Below, piece after piece: positions 43,538-52,427 of a DNA stretch of 64,000 bases. Source of the stretch: an uncultured Butyrivibrio sp. (GTDB taxonomy: Bacteria > Bacillota > Clostridia > Lachnospirales > Lachnospiraceae); the NCBI RefSeq assembly GCF_947169445.1, contig NZ_CAMVPU010000002.1, positions 62,001-126,000 of the forward strand. The letters are read 5' to 3'. The notes beneath the pieces were generated by a model, which saw only the letters and a list, made by a program, of their open reading frames with translations, was not told the origin of the DNA and did not search any database. Both the position numbers and the translations under genes were made by a program. Numbering within the stretch: position 1 is the first letter of the stretch; every line of letters starts with the position of its first letter.

Positions 43538-44080
43538 TTAAATAAGTGATGCAACGCATTCAGCTACCTTTTTCATATCAGCGGTAGGCTCGAAGCGGGC
43601 AACAACATTACCTTCACGATCAACGACAAACTTAGTAAAGTTCCACTTAATATCAGGATTGTTCTTATAGTCCTTGTCAATCTTCTTGAGCATTACGTTC
43701 ATAGCAAGAGCAGCGGGACCTTTTCCAAAGCCTTCAAAGCCCTTCTGTTCCTTAAGATACTTAAAGAGTGGAAGCTGATTTTCTCCATTTACGTCAGATT
43801 TTGTCATCTGAGGGAATTTTGTGTTGTAATGAAGCTGGCAAAACTCGTGGATTTCATCATCATTTCCAGGGGTCTGTCCGGCAAACTGATTGCAGGGAAC
43901 ATCTACTATTTCAAAGCCCTGATCATGGTACTTCTCATACATTTCCTCAATGTCCTTGTAGTGAGGTGTGAAACCACAGCCAGTAGCTGTATTAACAACC
44001 AGAACAACCTTTCCCTTGAAGTTATCCATTGAAATTGAATTTCCCTGTGCATCTGTTACTGAATAATCATAAAATCCCAT
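43538..44080 (-). CDS. Glutathione peroxidase-like (thioredoxin-dependent) peroxidase
   Basis: A 180-residue peroxidase. The peroxidatic Cys35 is in NTATGCGFTPHY (Cys rather than Sec), Gln of the active site is in PCNQFAGQTPG, and Trp and Asn in IKWNFTKF. Another Cys in VPCNQF is the usual place for the resolving partner region. It starts without signal peptide, so it is cytoplasmic. In glutathione-poor anaerobes such enzymes use thioredoxin, and a trxA gene is at 47499. Confidence 0.9.
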   Translation of the reverse strand: MGFYDYSVTDAQGNSISMDNFKGKVVLVVNTATGCGFTPHYKDIEEMYEKYHDQGFEIVDVPCNQFAGQTPGNDDEIHEFCQLHYNTKFPQMTKSDVNGENQLPLFKYLKEQKGFEGFGKGPAALAMNVMLKKIDKDYKNNPDIKWNFTKFVVDREGNVVARFEPTADMKKVAECVASLI

Positions 44081-44257
44081 AGTATTGACCTCCGTATTTA
44101 CTATATAGGTGCTATGAATTGTTATCTGTGTTTTGGTTTAAACAAATTATATTGTACACAATCTAAAATGTCAAGAAGTTTTTTTCCTTTTATTGCAAAA
44201 AATAAATCAACAATTTATAGTTTAATTAACGATATGAATCAAATGGGTGGTTTTAGC

Positions 44258-45193
44258 ATGAATAACTATATCGTATTTGACCTTGAATGGAATCAGGGAG
44301 ATGCGCCGGTTACACAAAATGGCAAGACTCTAAACTTCGAAATAGTAGAGATTGGCGCAGTGAAACTTAATGATAAAAAAGAGATAATCGGTGAATTTTC
44401 AGAGCTTATAAAGCCTCAGGTTCATAAGCATATGCATAGGATAACCGGCAAGCTTATCCATCTTTCTATGGAAGATCTTGAAAATGGGAAGCCCTTTCAG
44501 GAGGTTGCAAGCGATTTTCTTAGCTGGTGCGGAGAGAATCCGGTTTTTTGCAGCTGGGGACCACTTGATCTTACTGAATTTCAGAGAAATCTGGATTTCT
44601 TTGGTCTGCCTCTTTTGTCTGACAGACCGGTGGCATTTTACGATGTTCAGAAGCTCTACAGCATAGCCTACGATGATGGAAAAAACAGAAAGGCTCTTTC
44701 AACTGCTGTAGATGAGCTGGGGATTAGTAAAGATATCCCATTTCACAGGGCACTTGCAGATGCAGAGTACACAGCCAGGATATTTGGGACTATAAACGAT
44801 AAGGTCCTTCAAAAAGTATCCTTTGATACATATGTAACCCCAAAGACCAAGAAGCAGGAGATCAAAATTACCTTCGATGATTATTTCAAATATATTTCGA
44901 GGGAGTTTGATACAAAAGAGGACATCCTTGAAAACATTGAGATAATGAGCACCAAGTGTTACCTGTGTCATCGCAATATAAGGCGCAAGGTGAAATGGTT
45001 TTCTCCTAACGGTAAGCATTATTATTCGGTGGCCTATTGCGAACTTCATGGATTTATGAAATCCAAAGTCAGGATAAAGAAGGCGGAAGATGGGCGATTG
45101 TTTGTGGTTAAGACCTGTAAGTTCATCCAGCCTGAAGATGTTGAGGCCATGAAGCTGCGTCAGCGTAAGACCAAGAAAAAAGAAAAAGACTAA
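44258..45193 (+). CDS. DEDDh 3'-5' exonuclease with C-terminal zinc-binding motif
   Basis: A 311-residue product from ATG 44258 (MNNYIVFDLEWNQG), with GGGTGG before it; upstream in-frame ATGs give a tail unlike any exonuclease. Exonuclease motifs are IVFDLEWN (Exo I), SWGPLDLTEFQRN (Exo II) and HRALADAEYTA (Exo III, DEDDh). The closest known class is KapD/ERI-1-like. The last 90 residues add CYLCHRN and, after HYYSVAY, CELHG, a C-x2-C...C-x2-H zinc site, and then a basic tail. This tail suggests RNA or DNA binding. Confidence 0.85.
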   Translation: MNNYIVFDLEWNQGDAPVTQNGKTLNFEIVEIGAVKLNDKKEIIGEFSELIKPQVHKHMHRITGKLIHLSMEDLENGKPFQEVASDFLSWCGENPVFCSWGPLDLTEFQRNLDFFGLPLLSDRPVAFYDVQKLYSIAYDDGKNRKALSTAVDELGISKDIPFHRALADAEYTARIFGTINDKVLQKVSFDTYVTPKTKKQEIKITFDDYFKYISREFDTKEDILENIEIMSTKCYLCHRNIRRKVKWFSPNGKHYYSVAYCELHGFMKSKVRIKKAEDGRLFVVKTCKFIQPEDVEAMKLRQRKTKKKEKD

Positions 45194-45208
45194 TTTAATC
45201 CAAAAATC

Positions 45209-45250
45209 AGGGGACGTATAAATCGTTTTTGATCTATACGTCCCTTTGTT
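45209..45250. terminator. Terminator between exonuclease and dacA
   Basis: GGGACGTATA and TATACGTCCC form a 10-bp stem with a 14-base loop; a T-rich stretch follows on the plus strand and A's precede. Confidence 0.75.
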
Positions 45251-45263
45251 ATTGTTAGTACAT

Positions 45264-46706
45264 TCAAGGCTTGAATTTGCTTTTTTTGAATTCCCGTTTT
45301 CTTCGTTTGTATCTGATCTTGTCGCTTTTACTGTAATATTTGCGGCTTGGTCCTGACTTGGTGCTGATAGAACCCACTATTGTCATTATAACAACTATAG
45401 CGGCAGCAATGATCAAAAGATATTTTACATTAATATATGTAACCGGGGTATGTACCGGTAACTCATCAGAGGTATCGCCGCTTTGTCCTTCATAGCCAAG
45501 AAGAGCAATTCCCAGAGGAACATCATTAAAGGAATAAGATATTTTGGCAAGTGCGGTACTTGATTTTGACAGGTCATCGTTACTAAGATCATAGGATACT
45601 TCATAATCCGTATCCGAAAGCTTTGCTGTTTTGGGAAGGATTATGTTGCTGTCGTGAAGCTTTAGGATTGAACCTGACTTTCCAAATACATCATGTTCCG
45701 ATTCAAAGAAGAGAGAGTCATTAGGCATATACCGATTGTCTGCTTCCGCCACATTTATTTTTTCAAAGTTATTAAAACCGTAATTAAATAAAGTAACAGT
45801 ATCAGTAAACTGAGCTGGTGATTCTTCCTTCAGGATGACGCAGATTAGCTTCATTCCATCATCTTCGGCACAGGTTACCAGGGTTTCTCTTGCAAGATCA
45901 GTATAACCTGTCTTACCGCCAACAATTCCTTCGTACTTGACTTCGCCTGTTATAAGCTTGTGCTTGTTTTTCAGGTAGAAATCATCCGGCTGAGTATTTG
46001 TAGGAGTAAAGTGATACTTTGGAGTATTTCCGACTTTACACAAGAAGTCGTTGCTGAAAAACGCTTTTGCAATGAGCGCCAGGTCGTAGGCACTTGTGTA
46101 ATGTTCGCTGTCCTGAAGACCGTTGGTATTATTAAAGTGCGTATTAGTGCAGCCGAGCTCAGTTGCTCTTTTATTCATAAGCTTTACGAAATCGTCTATA
46201 CTGCCACTGACATGCTCCGCGACGGCATTGGCAACTTCATTGGCACTTCCCACCATAATTCCATAAAGAGCCTGTTCTAAAGTTATGGATTCACCAACAT
46301 CCATTCCTATTGAAGAGCCATCCTTGGGGACGCTGAATACAGCCTCGTTTGAAAAGGTAATGGCATCGCCGAGGCTGGAATTCTCAACGGCTAATAGACA
46401 AGTCATGATTTTGGTTGTACTGGCGGGATACAGTTCCTCGTGAATGTTTTTGGCATAGAGGATTGTTCCGGTCTCTGCCTCCATCAGGATGGCAGCCTGT
46501 GCACTAATTTCAGGTCCTTCCGGCCAATTGGCTGTTTCGTTACTCTGAATAGGCAGTTCTTTTCTCTCAAGAGCCTGAGTCTGATAGTCTGTAGTTTCTG
46601 CTAAAGATGTGAAGCTAAGGCTTAGTGATGCTATGGAAAAAAAGAGCGTACTCAAAAGCGCTTTATATTTGGTTTTCTTCCTATAATGTGTTAGTAAATG
46701 TCTCAT
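45264..46706 (-). CDS. dacA: D-alanyl-D-alanine carboxypeptidase (DacA/PBP5 type)
   Basis: Trims the last D-Ala of peptidoglycan stems. From ATG 46706 (MRHLLTHYRKK) it has 480 residues with a signal peptide (ALLSTLFFSIASLSLSFTSLA). Penicillin-binding motifs are S-x-x-K in PASTTKIMTC, S-x-N in VGSANEVANA and K-T-G in VGGKTGYTDLA. The C-terminus has one TM segment (LLIIAAAIVVIMTIVGS) and a basic tail, in place of the usual amphipathic anchor. An upstream ATG at 46775 falls within the predicted -10, which rules against it. Confidence 0.9.
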   Translation of the reverse strand: MRHLLTHYRKKTKYKALLSTLFFSIASLSLSFTSLAETTDYQTQALERKELPIQSNETANWPEGPEISAQAAILMEAETGTILYAKNIHEELYPASTTKIMTCLLAVENSSLGDAITFSNEAVFSVPKDGSSIGMDVGESITLEQALYGIMVGSANEVANAVAEHVSGSIDDFVKLMNKRATELGCTNTHFNNTNGLQDSEHYTSAYDLALIAKAFFSNDFLCKVGNTPKYHFTPTNTQPDDFYLKNKHKLITGEVKYEGIVGGKTGYTDLARETLVTCAEDDGMKLICVILKEESPAQFTDTVTLFNYGFNNFEKINVAEADNRYMPNDSLFFESEHDVFGKSGSILKLHDSNIILPKTAKLSDTDYEVSYDLSNDDLSKSSTALAKISYSFNDVPLGIALLGYEGQSGDTSDELPVHTPVTYINVKYLLIIAAAIVVIMTIVGSISTKSGPSRKYYSKSDKIRYKRRKREFKKSKFKP

Positions 46707-46773
46707 GGTATCGAAATATTGTTTTTTATTAGTGTATAGACAGAAATACACGAATCTGCTATTGGCAAGTAAC

Positions 46774-46802
46774 ATAATACACTACTTTCCAAGTGGTCGC
46801 AA
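46774..46802 (-). promoter_or_regulatory. Promoter of dacA
   Basis: On the minus strand, TTGCGA (46797-46802) and TATTAT (46774-46779) with a 17-bp spacer. The predicted start is downstream of the alternative ATG at 46775, so it fixes the dacA start at 46706. Confidence 0.6.
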
Positions 46803-46844
46803 ATGTTGTAAAATTCTTATATAAAAATATAGGTAGGATGAGAA

Positions 46845-47495
46845 ATGCGTTTAAGAAATATTGCTGGTTCCAGAGAAGTTATTGCGGACAGTAAGTTCAC
46901 TGTCAAGGATCCCGAGACCAAAAAGGGACTCTGGAAAAAGGAAGTATTTGGTAATGATAAGCCAATCCATATTGAGATAGGAATGGGTAAGGGTAGATTC
47001 CTGATGGATATGGCAGAACTTAATCCGGATATTAATTATGTAGGAATTGAGAAATATTCCAGTGTACTTCTTAGAGCAATACAGAAACAGGAGCAGAGAC
47101 TGCTTCCGAATGTTATTTTTATCAGGATGGAGGCCGAGATTATAGGAGATGTGTTTGCTCCGGGTGAGGTAGACAAGATTTACCTTAATTTCTCCGATCC
47201 ATGGCCCAAGGACAGACATGCCAAGAGGCGTCTTCCATCCAGAGAATTCCTTGGAAGATATGACAGGATTCTTGTTCCGGAAGGAGTAGTGGAATTCAAG
47301 ACAGATAATAAGGATCTGTTTGAATTTGCTTTGGAAGAAGTAGAGCCGGCAGGCTGGAATCTGGACAAAGTGACCTATGATCTTCACAACGACCCTGTTA
47401 TGAACGAGGGGAATGTGATGACAGAGTACGAGGAGAAATTCTCATCACTAGGCAATCCAATTTACAAATACATTGTTAGCAGAAAGGGGAAGTAA
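46845..47495 (+). CDS. trmB: tRNA (guanine46-N7)-methyltransferase TrmB
   Basis: A 216-residue SAM-dependent enzyme. Motifs: IHIEIGMGKGRFLMDMA (SAM site), NYVGIEKYSSVLLRA, and the family signature YLNFSDPWPKDRHAKRRL with the catalytic Asp. AGGATGAG lies before the ATG. It lies 3 bp before trxA. Confidence 0.95.
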   Translation: MRLRNIAGSREVIADSKFTVKDPETKKGLWKKEVFGNDKPIHIEIGMGKGRFLMDMAELNPDINYVGIEKYSSVLLRAIQKQEQRLLPNVIFIRMEAEIIGDVFAPGEVDKIYLNFSDPWPKDRHAKRRLPSREFLGRYDRILVPEGVVEFKTDNKDLFEFALEEVEPAGWNLDKVTYDLHNDPVMNEGNVMTEYEEKFSSLGNPIYKYIVSRKGK

Positions 47496-47498
47496 CAG

Positions 47499-47819
47499 AT
47501 GGACTACAGTTTAAACAGTCAGAATTTCGAAGAAGAAGTTTTAAAGAGCAACATCCCGGTACTGGTTGATTTCTCAGCAGACTGGTGCGGACCATGTAAG
47601 ATGATGGCCCCGGTTATAGACCAACTTGCTGATGAGTATGAAGGAGAGATGAAGGTCGGCAAAATCAATGTAGATCAGTCACCTGATATTGCTCAGAAGT
47701 ATAACGTAATGTCAATTCCCATGTTTGCTTTCTTTAAGAACGGGGAAGTTATTGAGACAGCAGTTGGAGCACTTAATAAAGCTAAATTGCAGGGTATAAT
47801 CGATAAAGTGCTGGCCTGA
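47499..47819 (+). CDS. trxA: Thioredoxin
   Basis: A 106-residue thioredoxin with active site WCGPC (Cys30, Cys33), the buried Asp in VLVDFSADW and the cis-Pro in VMSIPMFAF. It is the likely electron donor for the nearby peroxidase. Its last codons form the left arm of a hairpin. Confidence 0.96.
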   Translation: MDYSLNSQNFEEEVLKSNIPVLVDFSADWCGPCKMMAPVIDQLADEYEGEMKVGKINVDQSPDIAQKYNVMSIPMFAFFKNGEVIETAVGALNKAKLQGIIDKVLA

Positions 47820-47838
47820 GGGTCAGCACTTTATTATA
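47803..47838 (+). terminator. Hairpin at the end of trxA
   Basis: AAAGTGCTGGCC and GGTCAGCACTTT pair over 12 bp (one G-U) with a 4-base loop TGAG that includes the stop codon. A short T-rich end follows, so termination may be partial. Confidence 0.65.
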
Positions 47839-47867
47839 GGTGTGCTTAAAGGAAAAGGTACAAAGCG

Positions 47868-48572
47868 TTGGCGGATAAAATAGCTAATTTTGAAGACTAT
47901 AAAAAAAGAGACAACGTCGAAGATACAGATGTGGATATTCAGATAGAAGATCCATATAATTTTTTTAATGAGCAGGAAAGAGAAGAGTATTTTCAGGAAA
48001 GACAAAAAGAGCTTGCCAGAGAAGAAAAGGCGGCCAATAAGTCTGAAGAAGTGGCTCGGGAAGAAAAAACCAAGAATGAGGCGCATGAGCATTCAAGACC
48101 GGCGAGACATAGAGACATCCCTGAAGATACAGAATATGATGAAGACTACGAAGATGAGGAGTATGGTGAGGATGAAGATGATAATGAGTCTTCTTCCGGA
48201 TTTCCTATCGAGTTATTCATCAGGATATCTTCGATAATAACCGGAATTATAATTCTACTGTTTTTGGCAATCGTCGCTAAGGTGAAGATTTATGACAGAT
48301 ATCTGGCACCTGATCCGGATGAAGCGGCGCAAACGGTAGTGGCTCTGCCCTCCGGATATACAGAAAAAAATGACACTGTCGTAGTAACCGCAGAAAGTCT
48401 TAATCTCAGATCAGTAGATAATTCCGAGAGTAATTCGACGGTAGTGACTTCAGTGTCAAAGGGAACTGAGTTAAAGCGTATTGCTGTAAATGAAGCAGGT
48501 ACATGGGCTCTTGTGGAGTATGATAACAACAGGCTTTATGCTTCTATGAAATACCTTCAGATTAAGGAATAA
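47868..48572 (+). CDS. Single-TM protein with extracellular SH3 domain
   Basis: A 234-residue protein starting at TTG (LADKIANFEDYKKRD) after GGAAAAGG. Residues 1-110 are very rich in Glu, Asp and Lys and should be cytoplasmic and unfolded. One TM segment (IITGIIILLFLAIVAKV) follows at about 120-137. Residues 165-234 look like a bacterial SH3 domain (VVTAESLNLRSVDNSESNST, LVEYDNNRLYASMKYLQ), which usually binds cell wall. Function unknown; a wall-sensing or anchoring role is an inference. Confidence 0.8.
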   Translation: MADKIANFEDYKKRDNVEDTDVDIQIEDPYNFFNEQEREEYFQERQKELAREEKAANKSEEVAREEKTKNEAHEHSRPARHRDIPEDTEYDEDYEDEEYGEDEDDNESSSGFPIELFIRISSIITGIIILLFLAIVAKVKIYDRYLAPDPDEAAQTVVALPSGYTEKNDTVVVTAESLNLRSVDNSESNSTVVTSVSKGTELKRIAVNEAGTWALVEYDNNRLYASMKYLQIKE

Positions 48573-48585
48573 TGAAGGGGTTATA

Positions 48586-49035
48586 TTATCGTCTGCGGCT
48601 GTGAAGCCAGGTATAAAATTTGTCGACAGCTTCTGACAGAGAATTACTGGACCTTGTAAATGAATCGACATGCGAAAGGACTTCCGACTGGGAAGTATCT
48701 TTTGCGTGTTCAGCTATTTTTTTACTGCAGTTATCCTCAAGCAAACGGTAATCCATATTGATAAGTAGAGTATTATGCAGCCCGCGTACTGTTTGATAAA
48801 GTTCGGGGTATTTTTTTTGCACAATGGACAGTTCATCCAGAATCTGTTCTCTGCTCTGAAGGCAGAAAAGGACATAAACTGACTCAACTATTTCAGTAGG
48901 TTCGATCTCGTCCTGATAGGAATTATCCTCATAGTCATCCAAAGTGGCATAGTATTCGCATATTTCCTGGACCAGAGTTCCAATTTTGGAGTTATCATAT
49001 AGTTTTTGTAATTCGTCAAATTTTTTTTCGCTCAT
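48586..49035 (-). CDS. Hypothetical acidic protein
   Basis: A 149-residue protein (MSEKKFDELQKLYDNSKIGT) with helical, acidic content and no signal or TM segment. I recognise no domain. It is convergent with the SH3 gene (14-bp gap) and divergent from murI. An SD-like purine run lies before the ATG. It is kept as a real gene because the coding frame has the usual codon choice and no overlap. Confidence 0.6.
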   Translation of the reverse strand: MSEKKFDELQKLYDNSKIGTLVQEICEYYATLDDYEDNSYQDEIEPTEIVESVYVLFCLQSREQILDELSIVQKKYPELYQTVRGLHNTLLINMDYRLLEDNCSKKIAEHAKDTSQSEVLSHVDSFTRSSNSLSEAVDKFYTWLHSRRR

Positions 49036-49084
49036 AAATTTAGATTAATCATTTTAATAAAAAAAGTAAAGATAGGAATAATGT

Positions 49085-49903
49085 ATGAAAATAGGAATTT
49101 TTGATTCCGGAATAGGCGGTTTGTCGGTACTGCATGAGGCTTATCACAGACTGCCACAGCAAGAATACATATTTTATGCGGATGTTGAGCATGTTCCCTA
49201 TGGACTTAAAACTCCTGAGCAGATAACAGAATATGCTATCGAGAATACGCAGTTTTTATTGGATAAGGGAGCGCAGGCTCTTGTAGTTGCCTGCAATACG
49301 GCTACAAGTGTGGCAATAAAAGAGTTAAGACGCCGCTTTGATATACCGATTCTTGGCATGGAGCCCGCTGTAAAGCCTGCAGTAGAAGGAACAGAAGAAA
49401 AAAGAATAATGGTCATAGCGACACCTGTCACCATAAGAGAGGACAAGCTCAAAGACCTGCTCCACAGGGTAGATGAGGAGCATAGAGTGGATCTGATGCC
49501 TATGCCAAGGCTGGTAGAATTTGCGGAAAAAGAAGAATTTGACACAAATGAAGTTTCCAATTATATTAGAGGTCAATTTGCAAATTTTGACCCATCGAAT
49601 TATTCAGCACTGGTTTTGGGATGTACCCATTTTAACTACTTTAAGCCTGCTCTCAGGGAGTTTTTCGGACAGGATACCCTCCTAATTGATGGAAATTTTG
49701 GCACAATTCATCATCTTGCGGATGTCTTGGGTATTGGTATGAATGAGGAACAAAATACTGAGGTATTTTTTGATGACTACCACAAGATATTGGGGTCAGT
49801 AAAAACGGAATATTATTTTTCGAAAAAATCTGTCAAAGATGAAAATACGCTGGAACACTTGAAAAGACTGCATAATCGCCTTGAGCAGGTGAGAAAAATA
49901 TAG
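49085..49903 (+). CDS. murI: Glutamate racemase
   Basis: Makes D-glutamate for peptidoglycan. The 272-residue enzyme has the catalytic Asp7 region IGIFDSGIGGLSVL, the first cysteine in VVACNTATSVA and the second in LVLGCTHFNYF. Length is normal. The last 50 residues (DYHKILGSVKTEYYFSKKS onward) extend slightly past the core. Confidence 0.95.
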   Translation: MKIGIFDSGIGGLSVLHEAYHRLPQQEYIFYADVEHVPYGLKTPEQITEYAIENTQFLLDKGAQALVVACNTATSVAIKELRRRFDIPILGMEPAVKPAVEGTEEKRIMVIATPVTIREDKLKDLLHRVDEEHRVDLMPMPRLVEFAEKEEFDTNEVSNYIRGQFANFDPSNYSALVLGCTHFNYFKPALREFFGQDTLLIDGNFGTIHHLADVLGIGMNEEQNTEVFFDDYHKILGSVKTEYYFSKKSVKDENTLEHLKRLHNRLEQVRKI

Positions 49904-49915
49904 GTTTTAATGGGG

Positions 49916-49970
49916 TTGAATTTTACAAAATATTGTATTATGATTATTATATAACCACAAGATATAGTTG
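49916..49970 (+). promoter_or_regulatory. nrdD promoter with NrdR-like operator sites
   Basis: TTGAAT (49916-49921) and TATGAT (49939-49944) are 17 bp apart. CCACAAGATATAGTTG (49955-49970) matches 12 of 16 positions of the NrdR box consensus ACACWATATATWGTGT and lies over the start point. A weaker match (ACAAAATATTGTAT, 49925-49938) fills the -35/-10 spacer, 30 bp upstream. Paired boxes three helix turns apart are typical of NrdR control. Confidence 0.5.
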
Positions 49971-49993
49971 AAAAAAGAATTCTTGTGGTTATA
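49950..49993 (+). promoter_or_regulatory. Stem-loop at the 5' end of nrdD mRNA
   Basis: TATAACCACAAGA and TCTTGTGGTTATA form a perfect 13-bp stem with an 18-base loop. It starts at the predicted transcript start and ends 43 bp before the nrdD ATG. With no T run it is not a terminator; it may stabilise the 5' end or be the operator dyad. Confidence 0.65.
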
Positions 49994-50036
49994 ATTATCT
50001 AAATGTGATTGTGTTTCATTCTTAAAGGGGGAACTT

Positions 50037-52268
50037 ATGAAGATTATCAAGAGAAGTGGTAAAGAGGTTGCTTTTGACGTTGATAAGATTTCAGCGGCTA
50101 TCGAGAAAGCTAATAATGAGGTTACTGAGGAGAAGAAGCTCACTCATGGCCAGATTATAGATATAGCAACCAGCGTCGAGAAACAGTGCGCAACACTTAC
50201 TCGTGCGGCAAGCGTCGAGGAAATCCAGGATATGGTCGAGGATGGCCTTATGAAAGCTGGTAAATACGACGTTGCAAGAAAGTATATTACATACCGTTAT
50301 AAGCATGCTCTGGTAAGAAAATCCAATACAACCGACGAGCAGATCATGTCACTTATCGAGTGCAATAACGAAGAGGTTAAGCAGGAGAATTCCAACAAGA
50401 ATCCTACTGTTAACAGTGTACAGAGAGACTACATGGCAGGAGAGGTTTCCAAGGATATCACAAAGAGATTCCTTCTTCCGGAAGATGTTGTTAAGGCACA
50501 TGAGGAAGGCCTCATTCATTTCCATGACTCAGATTATTTTGCACAGCACATGCATAACTGCTGTCTTGTAAACCTTGAGGACATGCTCCAGAACGGAACA
50601 GTTATTTCCGAGACTATGATTGAGCGTCCTAAGAGCTTTTCAACAGCCTGCAACATTGCAACACAGGCAATAGCACAGATTGCAAGCTCTCAATACGGTG
50701 GACAGAGTATCACTCTTTCACATCTTGTTCCATTTGTTGATGTCAGCAGACAGAAGTTTAGGAAGGAAGTTGCTCTTGAATTCGAGACTGCAGGAGTTAA
50801 GGTCAACAAGAAACAGGTTGATGAAATCGCAGAGATGCGTGTTAAAAAAGAAATCGAGAGAGGCTGCCAGGTTATCCAGTACCAGGTAATCACTCTTATG
50901 ACTACAAATGGTCAGGCTCCTTTCATCACAGTTTATATGTATCTTGATGAGGTTCCTGAGGGACAGCAGAGAGAAGACCTTGCTATGGTTATCGAGGAAA
51001 TGCTCAAGCAGCGTATCCTTGGTGTTAAGAACGAAAAGGGACAGCTTATCACACCAGCATTCCCTAAGCTGATTTACGTTCTTGATGAAGACAATATCCA
51101 TGAAGATTCCAAGTACTGGTATCTTACAGAGCTTGCTGCTAAGTGTACTGCCAAGAGACTTGTACCTGACTACATCTCAGCTAAGAAGATGAAAGAACTC
51201 AAGAAGGGCGATGTTTATCCATGTATGGGATGCAGATCCTTCCTTACACCTGACAGCGAAGAGAATGCAGAAGGCCTTTGCAATGCAGGCAACAAGTCAC
51301 ATGCTCTTAACTATACTGAAGGATCACACAAGTACTATGGACGTTTCAATCAGGGTGTTGTAACAATCAACCTTGTTGATGTAGCTTGTTCATCTTTCAA
51401 AAATGAAGAGAAATTCTGGGATCTTATGGAAGAGAGAACAGAGCTTTGCTATAGAGCACTTATGTGCAGACATAACAGACTCCTTGGAACTCCTTCAGAT
51501 GTAGCACCGATTCTCTGGCAGAATGGAGCTCTTGCTAGACTTCAGAAGGGTGAAGTTATTGATCCGCTTCTTTTTGGAAATTATTCTACAATTTCACTTG
51601 GTTATGCAGGTCTTTGCGAATGTACCAAGTATATGAAGGGCGTATCACATACAGATCCTCGTGGAAAAGATTTTGCGCTTAAGGTTATGCAGTTCCTTAA
51701 TGACAAGTGCGCGAAGTGGAGAGCTGAGACAAATGTTGCGTTCAGTCTCTATGGAACACCACTTGAGTCAACAACATATAAGTTTGCTAAGTGCCTTCAG
51801 AAGCGTTTTGGAATCATTCCTGAAGTTACAGACAAGAACTACATTACAAACAGTTATCACGTTCATGTAACTGAGCAGATCGATGCATTTACAAAGCTCA
51901 AGTTTGAATCTGAATTCCAGGCTCTTTCACCAGGAGGAGCAATCAGTTACGTAGAAGTACCTGATATGAACAGCAACATTGAAGCTGTAATATCCGTAAT
52001 GAAGTATATCTATGACAACATCATGTATGCTGAGCTCAATACCAAGTCAGATTTTTGTCAGTGTTGCGGCTTTGACGGAGAGATCAAGATTGTCACAGAT
52101 AAAGACGGAAAGCTTATCTGGGAGTGCCCAAATTGCGGAAACCGTGATCAGTCCAAGATGAACGTTGCAAGACGTACATGTGGATATATTGGAACACAGT
52201 TCTGGAATCAGGGACGTACTCAGGAGATTAAAGAGAGAGTTCTTCACATGAGCAATCCAAAGCTCTGA
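50037..52268 (+). CDS. nrdD: Anaerobic ribonucleoside-triphosphate reductase (class III)
   Basis: Makes deoxynucleotides without oxygen using a glycyl radical. The 743-residue enzyme has an ATP-cone at the start (KIIKRSGKEVAFDVDKISAA), the segment GLIHFHDSDYFAQHMHNCC, two zinc cysteine pairs in FCQCCGFDG and WECPNCGNRD, and the radical Gly in RRTCGYIG near the end. Length and layout are typical. GGGGGAAC lies before the ATG. The activase nrdG follows after 159 bp. Confidence 0.97.
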   Translation: MKIIKRSGKEVAFDVDKISAAIEKANNEVTEEKKLTHGQIIDIATSVEKQCATLTRAASVEEIQDMVEDGLMKAGKYDVARKYITYRYKHALVRKSNTTDEQIMSLIECNNEEVKQENSNKNPTVNSVQRDYMAGEVSKDITKRFLLPEDVVKAHEEGLIHFHDSDYFAQHMHNCCLVNLEDMLQNGTVISETMIERPKSFSTACNIATQAIAQIASSQYGGQSITLSHLVPFVDVSRQKFRKEVALEFETAGVKVNKKQVDEIAEMRVKKEIERGCQVIQYQVITLMTTNGQAPFITVYMYLDEVPEGQQREDLAMVIEEMLKQRILGVKNEKGQLITPAFPKLIYVLDEDNIHEDSKYWYLTELAAKCTAKRLVPDYISAKKMKELKKGDVYPCMGCRSFLTPDSEENAEGLCNAGNKSHALNYTEGSHKYYGRFNQGVVTINLVDVACSSFKNEEKFWDLMEERTELCYRALMCRHNRLLGTPSDVAPILWQNGALARLQKGEVIDPLLFGNYSTISLGYAGLCECTKYMKGVSHTDPRGKDFALKVMQFLNDKCAKWRAETNVAFSLYGTPLESTTYKFAKCLQKRFGIIPEVTDKNYITNSYHVHVTEQIDAFTKLKFESEFQALSPGGAISYVEVPDMNSNIEAVISVMKYIYDNIMYAELNTKSDFCQCCGFDGEIKIVTDKDGKLIWECPNCGNRDQSKMNVARRTCGYIGTQFWNQGRTQEIKERVLHMSNPKL

Positions 52269-52365
52269 TTTAGAATTCGCTAGATTTAGTATTTAACAAG
52301 GACCCGTGTATGGTACTTGTTGGGGGATATGAAAATAGATAATATAAAACTGTTCAAACAGTAAT

Positions 52366-52399
52366 ACAGGCCGGGAATCATTGTCCCGGCTTGTGTTTT
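52366..52399 (+). terminator. Terminator between nrdD and nrdG
   Basis: ACAGGCCGGGA and TCCCGGCTTGT form an 11-bp stem (one G-U) with a 7-base loop, then GTTTT. It may lower nrdG compared with nrdD, as only catalytic amounts of activase are needed. Confidence 0.8.
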
Positions 52400-52427
52400 A
52401 CCTAGGATTATAGAACTGGAGCATTAT

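Noticed and set aside
44114..44257. Longer exonuclease start at 44114
   Set aside because: The extra 48 residues resemble no exonuclease and are read from an AT-rich promoter-like region; ATG 44258 starts right at the family motif.
46707..46775. Longer dacA start at 46775
   Set aside because: The ATG overlaps the predicted -10 hexamer, so it would not be in the mRNA.
46851..47387. 178-codon antisense ORF across trmB
   Set aside because: It lies fully opposite a certain gene and has no family resemblance.
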